From NCBI RefSeq assembly GCF_030253575.1, contig NC_080559.1:36157501-36221500 (forward strand): a DNA stretch of 64,000 bases, given 5' to 3'. Below the pieces are notes generated by a model. That model saw only the letters and a list, made by a program, of their open reading frames with translations. It was not told the origin of the DNA and made no database searches. Below, piece after piece: positions 31,795-41,610 of the stretch. Each line of letters opens with the position of its first letter. Positions within the stretch are counted from its first letter, which is position 1. The translations under genes were made by a program, and so were the position numbers. Source of the DNA: Rhododendron vialii. Taxonomy: Eukaryota > Streptophyta > Magnoliopsida > Ericales > Ericaceae.

Positions 31795-34700
31795 GATTGA
31801 GCAAGTTTGTAAAGGGCAGCTGTGAAATCCAGAAAATGGCTGCATATGAAAGGGCAAGAGATGAGCAAATTGAAAAGAACTTGGCAATGTTAGAGTCTCT
31901 TGGGATAAAAGACCTAGTAGCTTCACTACCTGCCTTATATCGGAGTAGTCAAAGAAAAGGTACCAAGAAACGAAAGAGCAAGGTTGCTATTGGCAATGAT
32001 GATGAATTTTTACCCCCTGCCTGTGAGGAGAGTTTTGGTTATTCTAGTGACAATTCTTCTGGATCTCAAGCTGACAAGGTAATACAAACACACAATATGT
32101 AGGATACTCGTTGGCATATCAAAAGGCCAGCTATTGCACTATGTCCACTATTCTTCATAGTTCTTTACTTAATAGTTTCTGAAAAATGACTCTAGTAACA
32201 TACTAATAATCTAATTTTTTTTAATTCAGGTCAAATGTACAAGTAAAAGAAAGAAGAAAGGCAGTTCTGGTAATCGTATTTTGAGAGACTCGCAAGGAAC
32301 TCGAGAAGAGAGGCATATCATCGAGGGAGCAACCTCAACTCCAGCAACACAACCTTCAACTGATCATGTTGAGGGCATGTCCGTGGTGGCTGCCCAACCT
32401 ACTCAGCTTCCATGTATTGCCACCAACAATGAGGGTATGAAATATATATAGTTTTTAAAATTTTTGGTTGTTGTGTTGATAGCCGTCTAGACGGATATAA
32501 TGTATATGTAAATTTCACAAACGAATGTACCTAGAGTCGTAACAAAAAAGTAATATCCAAATTTCCTGGTACAGCTATAGGAAATTGTGAATATTGAGAA
32601 GCTATTTTGGTAATAGTTTTGATGGATAGGCAAGGGACCAGTTTTGCTTAGTTTTCATGGACAGTTAAGGGACCAATTCTGCTTAGGTTTCATGGACAGT
32701 CAAGTGGACCAGTTCTGCTTATGCTTTGCTGCTGCATTTTCTTGGTTTTGATCTTGGATAATGGTTCCTCTTTTTTTTTAAGTTAGTCTGTTTCTTTGTT
32801 TGGTTGGTATCTTGCCAATGTAGTTGTTTGTTTTTCGGGGTCTTTAGTTGTTAGTTAGTCTTTTTCTTTGCCGAATAATATAGATGTGGAATGTGATGTG
32901 ATGATGTTCTGATTATAGGAATGGAAACTTAGAAAGTAGATTAGACTACGAATAAGCTATGCACAAGAGTTGCTTTTGTGTGAACCTGTGAGCTGAGTGT
33001 TTGAGCCCAATCTTGTTGTGAGAGGAGGTAATATTTAGAGGGAGGCATCTTGTGAGGGAGAGGTGAGGGAGATGAGGCTCACCCTAGTGCATATAGAAGG
33101 TTGGTGAATTGGGCTCTGAGGGAGGGTAGAGTGACCAGTTAAAAGCTTTAGAATTTCTCAGTTAGCTTTGTTCATGAATTGTTCCTGCTCATTTTCTAGT
33201 GGGATCTCCCAAGGTGTGAGGAGTAAATAGTGAGAAGTCTTTTGTTGTAATTTTCATTTTCTGTTGTGTCCTGGATATGCTGAGCACCTTTTGTTTGTCT
33301 TTGGATATGCTGTGCACCATTTGTGTTGCATTGGTTCATCATTGGAATCACTGTCTGCTATTTTTTGCCTATGGTATGATGAGTAGCAGTCAACCTCTAT
33401 TAAGTCTTTTGTTGACCTATCCTTGGGGGTTTGTCCCATGGAGTGTTTACGCTTTTCTTGGGGGCATGTCCCTAGTTGTCTATGGTATCTCTTTTGTTAT
33501 GACTGTAGTTGGTTGTCCAGTTTTTGGGCTGTTTATCCCTAGCCTGCTGCTGTCCAGTTCGGAATTGTGACTGCTTGTAATGGCTTTTGTTGCTGTCTGT
33601 TGATTGTTGTAATGGCAGCAGTTAACTACTGTTGCTGCTCCTATGGATTCTGTTCTGCTGCTGCTTTGTGTGCAGTCCTGCTTTGCTGTCTTCTAGTTTT
33701 TTGTCCAGAAAATGCAATCCGGTAGTTGAGCTGCCAACTTTGGTTGCTAGGCTTCATGGCCGACTGATGTTATTCAGCTGGTCCAAGCTGGTAGTTCATA
33801 GCTGTGCTTGCCTTTAAGTGGCTTCAAAGCTGCCGAACTGCAACCTATTATGCTCCTTTTCTGCTCCAAATTCCAGATTACAAAATTCTGTCATAGCATA
33901 GTGCTATTTTCATTTTGAAGCTGCTTTGAGCATATGGCAAGCTTTGTTCTAGTCTTAATTTCATATCTCTGCTTCGTTGTTTTCGTTCCCTCTTCTTAGA
34001 TGGAATGGAAACAATTGGTTTCTTCTATTTAGTATATTGCAGCCTTGAGCTTAAGTTTCAAAGGTTAATAAAATAAGATTTTCTGCTATTGAAAAAAAAT
34101 GTCTATCACATGTTGATATGCTTGCTATCACAGGATTAAACTGCACAGCACCGAGAAAACCTTGTAAGGGTGGACGTCCTCAATCCAATACAAAGAGAAC
34201 TAGAGGAATATCACGAGGACTTGGGAGTCCAAAAGAGGTTGCTAGCTGAAGGAAAAATAGGTGGTGTGTACTTTCCGGATGACAAATGGAAACCAATGGG
34301 ACAAAATGCTCAAGTTTATACAACTGAAGTAGGTGCTGTATGTCGAATGTTTGCGAATTTAAGTATCCCATATTGGAAAAACATGACAGATCAGGACAAG
34401 GAGCCAATGTTTGTTCGTCTTGCTATAAGTTATCATTCATACAAAAATATGGTACTTTTGTTTTCCAAAAAAAAAGAGAGAGAAGAGAAGAGAAAGGAGA
34501 AATGTTGCATTCAAGTATGTTATGCATTGTTTTCTTATTGCAATTACCTCTTAAGATTTTTGTGTTTGTCACCTTTTATGTATCTTATGAATTTTTGTTG
34601 CAACCCTTGTAATTTCTTTGGAACCCTCAAGCATGTCTAACCTTGAATATATAGCTGCTCGTATTGTAATTTTGATTACTAATTTATGTTGTAAATAGGA

Positions 34701-35759
34701 GGAGTTTGATGTAGACTTCAGCCACCCACACGTCAAGGCTGTTACTGATTACATGCTGAATGGACGTTACTCTGACTACCGTCATCAACTATATCGTCGC
34801 GTCAAGTCATTTCCCACAATAGAAGAGGCTCGTGAGCACCCAGATGCTGAAATAGATCCCAACTATTGGAATCATATATGTGATTATATGAAGACAAAAG
34901 AATATATTGTAAGATATACCCTATGAGCTTACATTAATTAGAAAGAAACCTACGGAGGTGAATATGTATTCTCATTTTTGAATGTTCAATGCAGGAGAAG
35001 AGTAAAGCAAATACAACCAAACGATCTAACATGAATGTTCTTCACTGTTATGGATCAAAGTCTTTTGTACGACGTCGAGAGAAATGGTAAGATATTTTTA
35101 TACAAACTGCAGACAAGATATCTAAAATAATTTGCTTTTGTTAGAAATATATTATACCCATATTTATTTTACTTGCATATGCCACGCAGAAAGAAAGTGA
35201 GATGGGTAGGTTCGAGTTTTATAAAGTGACTCATTGCAAGAATGGGTTTTGGACTTCTGATGGTGCTGAAAAGAATTATGTACGTCCGTTTTTCTTCTAG
35301 TGGACTAATTACAATATTTGCTTATGCTAAAATGTAGATTAACTATAGTTATGTCTTTTTCAGAATGAAATGATGACACTAAAGAACCAGCCTGTGCCAG
35401 AACGTGAGACACCTATGACAGAGGATCAGATATGTGACAAAGTCCTTGGTCGTGCAATAGGATATGTACGTGGTCCTGGCTACGGAGTGAGACCCGACAC
35501 ATCAATCAAGGTAGCACATGCCATGCGTGGACAACTACAAGAATGTACAAAGAGAGCAGACGAGGCCGAACGAAGGGCAGACGAGGCAGAACGAAGGGCA
35601 GAGGTAGGTGAAAGAAGGGCAAAAGAATTAACTGAGGAGGTCATCTCTCAACGGTCTACCATCGACTCTTTGACTATGAAAACAAATCGCCTAGAGTCAT
35701 TATACGAAAAACTTGCCTCAAGAATGGACATGGGGAATTCACCTGCATCAACTTGGTAA
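31795..35759 (+). pseudogene. CACTA accessory transposase, Transposase_24 (Ptta/En/Spm) family
   Basis: Spliced plus-strand exons: about 31795-32079 (RARDEQIEKNLAMLESLGI, acidic and basic tracts), 32230-32430 (KRKKKGSSG...), 34131-34452, 34699-34908, 34995-35086, about 35190-35286 and 35364-35759 (stop TAA). The later exons carry the family pattern: NGRYSDYRHQLYRRVKSF, EIDPNYWNHICDYM, RFEFYKVTHCKNGFW and MTEDQICDKVLGRAIGYVRG. They finish in an Ala/Glu/Arg coiled coil (RADEAERRADEAERRAEVGE, then KELTEEV). Proteins of this type bind subterminal repeats and help the catalytic TnpD protein. Near 34223 one extra base shifts the frame between RGISRGLG and VQKRLLAEGK, and the junction 35086/35190 does not keep phase, so the gene looks inactive unless splicing differs. 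Confidence 0.75.
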
Positions 35760-37003
35760 TATGTCTTCTTCACATTGGAGGACTTTTAAGGAAACATATT
35801 TATTTCCACCTAGTCCAAGATTTACCAAATATTCCGTTTTTGTTGGGTCATTGTTTATTTACGCCAATGCCCTAATTCTTAACCTGACCCAGAAAGGGAG
35901 GGTTTGCTCTGAATTGTCCAACAGAAGGTGTGATACATCCATGCCAACAACCATTGTTAGGCAGAGTCAGTCTTCTTCAACTAATAGTTCTTTGCCTTCT
36001 CGGCTCCATTTTTCTTTCAATTTCATGGTATTGTGGATTGAATTAATGTAACTTTGAGTTTCTTTAGTTTCTGTCACGTTTCTAAGGGTGTTTATTAGAT
36101 TTAGTTAACGGCTAGACTAGCTGACTATCTCTTTTAGCCCAGACCTTAAGTATTTTATGCATGTGCATTCAGATCGAGGTGTAATCTTGCTCTTTTTCCG
36201 TGAAATGTGCTGATTAGATCCATCCAACTGTTTTGCTTTGATTTGGAAACTGCAAAATGCAAATTCCCTCCCTCTGCCCATTAAATGTTGGATGTAAAAT
36301 GTACTGACTAAAGATCCTCGTTATCTTGGCAGATTTTGCGGATTCTGGGGGTGTTCAGCAGCCAATTTGATGGACTTTTGAGTTGGAATATTGGTACCGG
36401 AGGTATTTCTTAATTCTGGTGAATTTCACCTTCACCGTTTTCAACTAGTTTTAGTTGTTTTGAATTAGTTTTTTGGGTCTGAAAGTTTGGTTTGGTTGTT
36501 GTTCACTGAATAGTATAACACTGTTGTTTGTAAGAGAGTATGAGTCCTTTTAACCTGCTGAATAGTTGGCGTTCCATTGTTTCCAAGTGGGGATACTTTC
36601 CTCTTACCCTTTAGGGTGTAGCCTAATAGGCAACATAGCTTGCGATTGTTTCGGGACTTGGGTGCACTCTTATCCTGTTGGCTATGTGTCGTCATGCTAT
36701 GCCTGCGCTGTCGATTTCCATCTTTTTGAGGGTTATGTTTTACTTCTTGACTCAGTTGTTGATGGAACCTTTTGTTGCTGGGACTTCCACTTATTTGATG
36801 ATGTTTTAGTGCCCTGTTTCACTTACACAACGGCGATTTCGAAAATGAAGTGATACATACTTATCCATGGTCCAAGATGGGGTGGGAGAATTCATGCTCT
36901 GACACAATCTGGTTTGGGATTAATGTGTAATTTGACTGGCTGCTCAGGTTGGCATGCATTACTTATCAGGCAGCTTTTCATTTTTAGAAGTTCTTAAAGA
37001 TAA

Positions 37004-37797
37004 CCTGTTCATCCAGAATAATTGCAGATGGTTCAAATATAAGCACAAATACATTAGAAGGCCTATAAAGAGTATGACATTTATTTGACCAAATGGATTC
37101 TGAAGGAAATTGCTTATTTGCTTCTTGCTGTTATCCTTATACTTCAGTACTAATTGGCTCTCTAATTTTGAATCCTTGCCAAAACTTCTCCCAAACGTTC
37201 TCTAGTTGATGTTCAGCCACTATGGGTTATGATACATCGTCTACTGTGATGAATATCGTATTTTTTAGATCTTTTAATCCAAAGGCAGTAGGTTTGCGTT
37301 TCATTATATCCTAAATTTGCTAACTTATACAAATTAAATAATTGCTCACTTTTGGTAGTAGAAGTTAGTAACTGGTGTCTGGTGAATGGATTAAAAGCTT
37401 GTAGAGTTTACAAAAGCCCTTACAAGGTTCAAAAAGCTTTAGTCTGGGCTATAGTTAATAACTTGTGAAAAGCTCAACCATGCTTAAGGAAAGACCTTAT
37501 CTTAACTTTCGAAAACAAGTGCATATTGCGCTGTTGAGTAAGAGAATGGCTGCTGGGGTTGTGTTCACTACTGGTAAAATAGTTTTTTTCTTTTTTTTGT
37601 TTTGTTTTAAAAGTGCTTAGAGGTAACTTGTTCATTCAGCATTATTGGAGACGATTCAATTGTAAGCACCCATGCTATTACACATTAGAAGGCATAGATA
37701 GAGTATGGCATTTCTTTGACAAATGGATTTTGAAGGCATCTATGTATTGGCTTCTTGCTTTTATCTTTGTATTTCCAATTCTACTGGCTCGTCTAAA
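37004..37797. repeat. direct repeat, two diverged copies about 0.6 kb apart
   Basis: 37004-37165 and 37618-37797 share AACTTGTTCATTCAG, ACATTAGAAGGC, AAATGGATT(C/T)TGAAGG and TTGGCTTCTTGCT(G/T)TTATC. Identity is roughly four in five bases by eye. Confidence 0.7.
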
Positions 37798-37800
37798 TCG

Positions 37801-37935
37801 GGTACGTATCCGAAGCGTATCCGAAACGTATCGGGATACCAAAAAATAGTTCTAAAAGTATGATACTTTAAAAAGCGTATCGGATACGTAGCCGGAGAGT
37901 ATCGGTATCCGATACGGATACGATACATGATACGG
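37801..37935. repeat. GTATCCG / CGGATAC-rich palindromic patch
   Basis: Clustered words CGTATCCGAA, CGTATCGGATACG, GTATCCGATACGGATACG. Several are self-complementary. No gene; perhaps the remnant of a small DNA element. Confidence 0.6.
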
Positions 37936-38589
37936 AGGCCAAAATAGAGTATCCGTGCTTCATAGATGATGACATTGAACTTATGGCATTTCGTGGATTA
38001 TATTATGACATTGGACTATTACAGCATTTGGGTTCCTTCAAAAGTGGCTCGCTACTTTTATTACCTTGCAACTTCAATTGACTTTAACCATTTTGTGCTC
38101 TAACCATGTTTTGAACTTTGCAGATGAACTATGATATTACTTTTTGGCAGAATGGAGCATGGAGTCACTTTTTGCAGTTGTTCAGAACTAACTTGGACTT
38201 GGTTACAGCTTGGAGTATGAAGTCCACTTTTTGTTACTTTATCATAGACTTTACCTAGTATTTATAGTTTTAGATGTGGTGTTACTAAACACATATTGGA
38301 AAACAAGTACGTTGTGGAATTTGTAGTTTTTGGGGATGGTTGATGACTGTTGCTTTTGAGAAACATATATATTATGTGGTTATTAATGTTGTCAAGGATT
38401 TTATTGTTAATGGTGTATCTTGTGACGACATAGTTAGTTCTTGATGTTTTTGAAATACAAGCTAGTTGTAGTTACAAAAGATATTTACAGCAGAATTAAT
38501 TTTATGATCAACACAATACATTGTTAAAAAAAAATTTGCAGCATAATTAATTTTGTGACCAATGCAATCCATTGTTTAAAAAAAAAAAG

Positions 38590-39013
38590 AAAGTGTTTTT
38601 GCGACCAAACTCTCTAGTTGTCAAAACTGGTAGATGTGAAGTCCAAGGATCATTTTTGCGACAACAGAAAATATATTCCGCGACCCGCTTTTGAGTCTCC
38701 AAAACATGTTTTTCTGAAGTCTAATGGACCCTTTTCGCGACCAGAGCTTGTATTTGGCGACCAGATTTTCCTTCTTTTTGTGACCAGCAGTTGGTCACAA
38801 AATTAAAACCTTATTGTGACCGGATCCAATTGGTCGCCTACGATGGAACATACTGCGACCACATCGTAGTTTGGTCAAGAAATACCTAATACGACTAGCT
38901 TGTTGCGACTAGCTTGGTGACCACACTTTTTTGTCGCTGTATCGATTTGCGACCAAAATGATGTCTTTTTGCAACCTTCTTATTGGTCGCAAACAACACG
39001 ATTTCTTGTAGTG
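38590..39013. repeat. right TIR and subterminal repeats of the 12.5-kb CACTA element
   Basis: GCGACCAA, TTGGTCGC and GACCAG words are packed up to the terminal TTTCTTGTAGTG, mirroring 26523-26945. Confidence 0.8.
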
Positions 39014-39016
39014 TTT

Positions 39017-39791
39017 AAGGCTATAGCCTTAGATTTGCATGCATGGCATGCATAATGATTACTACCTTTGGAAGCATAATGATGGATTCCTTTGGTCCAA
39101 TGGTTCTAAATTGTTAGGGAAAAGTAACTAAGTTGATTGGTAACTATGTTTCTCTAACCAATTGTTTGAATGTTAATTCTACTTACCTTGTAGGATTTCT
39201 AGCCAATAAATATAATTTAAAGATTTAATTTACTCACTAGGAAAATATACAAGTGCTTTTATAAGCATACTTGTCTTTAGGGAAAGACTAGATTGTTTAG
39301 TGCGAAAAGATACAATTCTATAAGTCTTAAATCTAATTATGACGGATTATCAAAGTTAAAAGAAATTTTTTAAAGCAATCCAAGAATTAAATAATGAATT
39401 TTTTTAAACATTAAAACGAAATTTTTATTCACTAAAAACGGAGTTGTTACAGGTACCTTGTGCCTCACAAGTACCGGCATGTGTAGCGATCTGACCCGGC
39501 TAACCATGGACCCTTCTTAATTCGGCCAAAACGCTTGGCCATATATAAAAGATATACCTCAAAGGTACCATGTAACCATTGGTAAATTTTAGGGGTGCCA
39601 AATGGGTAGAGCTGGGCAACAGATACGAAACACGATACGAAATTAGCGGGTTAGGGTTAATCATTTCTGACACGAAACACGAAAATGATACAACTCGAGA
39701 ACACGAATTCTAAATGGGTCGGGTTCAGGTTGAACACGCGAGACATGACCAACATGGTTACTTATTCGTGTCACCCATTACCACGACACGA
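39017..39791. other. non-coding; end carries a hAT-like small-element sequence
   Basis: No gene. From about 39610, GAGCTGGGCAACAG followed by repeated ACACGAAACACGA and GGGTCGGGTTCAGG words resembles small non-autonomous hAT-like elements. The third solo LTR inserted into it (CACGA duplication). Confidence 0.4.
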
Positions 39792-39796
39792 TGATA

Positions 39797-39842
39797 AGCA
39801 CCAAGATTGTAAGATTGTGCAAGATTGCACAATCTTGGTGCT
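39797..39842 (+). repeat. terminal hairpin of solo LTR copy 3
   Basis: AGCACCAAGATTGT pairs perfectly with ACAATCTTGGTGCT (14 bp, loop 18). Equivalent hairpins open copy 1 (10529-10536 with 10554-10561) and copy 2 (24537-24546 with 24549-24558) with different stem sequence. Confidence 0.85.
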
Positions 39843-40270
39843 CAAATCCTCTGAATTGTGGTGTTTCTATGTTTAATTGATCATTAAAGTCAAATATTGC
39901 ATGTAAGGTGTTTTGTTGAGCTTTGTAGGTGAAATGTGCAAATAAGGTAGTTTTGCATGCCAAGGGATGTTCCGGGATGTAACCAAGTGTCCAAGTGTCC
40001 GCTGGTACAATTTCATTGTCACCGGGTCTTAACGGGGTCTTAAGGAGCCTCAAAGGTCTTTTGGTGGTCTAGTTGGCAAGGGTTGTGTCACAGCGTAGCA
40101 AGCAAGCCACATGCATCGAGAATAGCCCTCGAGGGTAACCGAGCACCCGCGGCCAAGAGGGTTGGTGCCACCAAGTCCAAAAAGCCAAGTGATGATGCCT
40201 CGAAAGATGGCCGGAGGTGCCAAGGCCCAAAAGTCATTACAAGCTTCTGAAACCTGCAATTTTTGGTATT

Positions 40271-40438
40271 GTTATCGATAACAATATAAAAGTTATCGAT
40301 ATATTTGCCCCATTTTGGTCCAGAAGCTCTCCAGACCTAAGGGTATCGATAACCTTTGGCTTGAGTTATCGATAACTTGCTTCTACAGGGGAATTTCTGG
40401 CTGATGTTATCGATACCTTTTCTTAGGGTATCGATAAC
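40271..40438. promoter_or_regulatory. cluster of six TATCGATA palindromes upstream of the LTR TATA box
   Basis: GTTATCGATAAC at 40271 and 40365, GTTATCGATAT at 40292, GGTATCGATAACC at 40342, GTTATCGATACC at 40406 and GTATCGATAAC at 40428. They lie about 120-290 bases upstream of the TATA box, the same placement as in copy 1. Confidence 0.6.
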
Positions 40439-40557
40439 TTTTGTCTCCAGCAGATATTTTTCTTGCTTTTTTAGACTTTCCACTTATGGAAACTTTCTTT
40501 TTATGGGTAGATTTTTGGGATATTTGCTGGCTTTTGTAGAGAGAGAAACCCTTTGTG

Positions 40558-40565
40558 TATAAATA
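40558..40565 (+). promoter_or_regulatory. TATA box of solo LTR copy 3
   Basis: GTGTATAAATAGGGGCTCTC; conserved with copy 1. Confidence 0.7.
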
Positions 40566-41442
40566 GGGGCTCTCTTTTACATTGTTTGTATCTAGTTTAT
40601 TACACATTTAAGTCTTTTACTCCATTAATGTTTTCCAAGCTTTCTTAAGCTATTTCTTCCAAGAACACGTGTAAGTTTAAGTTGTTTGTTAATTTTCCAA
40701 GCATTAAAGTTGTAGCTACTTGTTGGATCTTCATATAAATCAAGTTTATTTTCGGTTCTATCGGTTAAACATGTTTTCAATAATTAGCAAGCTTTCTAGT
40801 CTTTTCAATATATGTGAGTAGTCGATTAGGCTCGGCCACGGGGTGATTAACGCCATGTGACTTAAGTTTATCTTGCATTTCTTAACTAAATACTTGAGGT
40901 TTGGTATGGAAAATGGGAAAGGTTCGCCTTTATGCAACAAAACTTGTCGATGTTAATCTCCGGTGATCATGTGCTTGCTCACATGGTTTCGGAGCGATGT
41001 CTCGGTTCGTGTTTGCCCAGAGAATGAAAGAGCTCAATCGTTTTCCATACTACACTTCTAGTCTTTATTGGTTTCATAGCTAAATCTTTCGGTTGATAGC
41101 CTATGCCATGCGATTCAACTGAGTTTTCATTGAGAATGGTTAGATGACTTAAGTTACGAGTGTTATGAACTTCTACGCTTTGCCGCTTGTTTAATCTAGT
41201 TAAAACTCATTTCTAGTCTTTTTATAGGAGCATTTTCCACCTTTCAAAGCAAAACCAAAAGTTGGCCGTCTAAATGCCGCAAACCCTTACATCTAAAAAT
41301 CCTAGCAACCTATAAAGATTATCTCTATGAGAATGATTCCGAACTTTCTAGTATTGATGCTGACAATGACTTAGCCCTACGCTCGGGGTAAATCAATCTA
41401 TTTCAACGGTTAGGTTTTGGCGAAGCACACGACTTGAACACG

Positions 41443-41444
41443 AA

Positions 41445-41486
<42 letters not shown>

Positions 41487-41488
41487 AG
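41443..41488. repeat. (CA)n-(TA)n microsatellite
   Basis: About 16 CA units then TATATATA, just right of solo LTR copy 3. Confidence 0.9.
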
Positions 41489-41493
41489 TGAAA

Positions 41494-41610
41494 AAAAAAC
41501 AAAAACAAAAAAGGGCTGAGCTGGGCCAAGAATCAAACCCAGGTCCTTGGCTCCTTTCCTTGTTTTCCTACACAAACAAACCACTATGCCAGAAATTGGC
41601 TTGCGCTATA
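41494..41610 (-). mobile_element. possible tRNA-derived SINE
   Basis: On the minus strand TGGCATAGTGGTTTG (box A-like) is followed about 45 bases later by GGGTTTGATTCTTGG (box B-like, compare GGTTCGANNCC) and a T/GTTTT-rich tail. Spacing and tail fit a plant SINE, but no flanking duplication was confirmed. Confidence 0.35.

Larger units (their letters stand above)
35760..38589. other. 3' part of the CACTA interior, non-coding
   Basis: No supported gene; T-rich, intron- or UTR-like. A direct repeat of about 170 bases is present (37004-37165 and 37618-37797), and a GTATCCGATACG-rich patch lies at 37801-37935. Confidence 0.4.
26523..39013 (+). mobile_element. CACTA (En/Spm) element, 12.5 kb, with nested elements
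   Basis: The left end is CACTACAACAAATTGTG and the reverse complement of the right end is CACTACAAGAAATCGTG, each followed by TTTGCGACCAA. Both 400-base subterminal zones are filled with GCGACCAA / TTGGTCGC words. A 3-bp duplication TTT flanks both ends (26520-26522, 39014-39016). These are the marks of one CACTA element. The interior carries a Transposase_24-type gene (about 31.8-35.8 kb) but no recognisable TnpD/Transposase_21 catalytic protein, so it is non-autonomous. It has collected palindromic MITEs (27.6-29.6 kb) and a second CACTA terminus (30047). Confidence 0.85.
39792..41427 (+). mobile_element. solo LTR of a Ty3/gypsy-type (Tat/Ogre-like) element, copy 3
   Basis: A 1636-bp unit with TG...CA ends and a perfect 5-bp duplication CACGA (39787-39791 and 41428-41432). 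It starts TGATAAGCACC with a 14-bp perfect hairpin (39797-39842), has six TATCGATA-type palindromes, then GTGTATAAATAGGGGCT, and near the end the CCCTACGCTCGGGG block shared with copies 1 and 2. GTTGGCCGTCTAAATGCCGC near 41265 also matches copy 1. No internal coding region. Confidence 0.88.
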
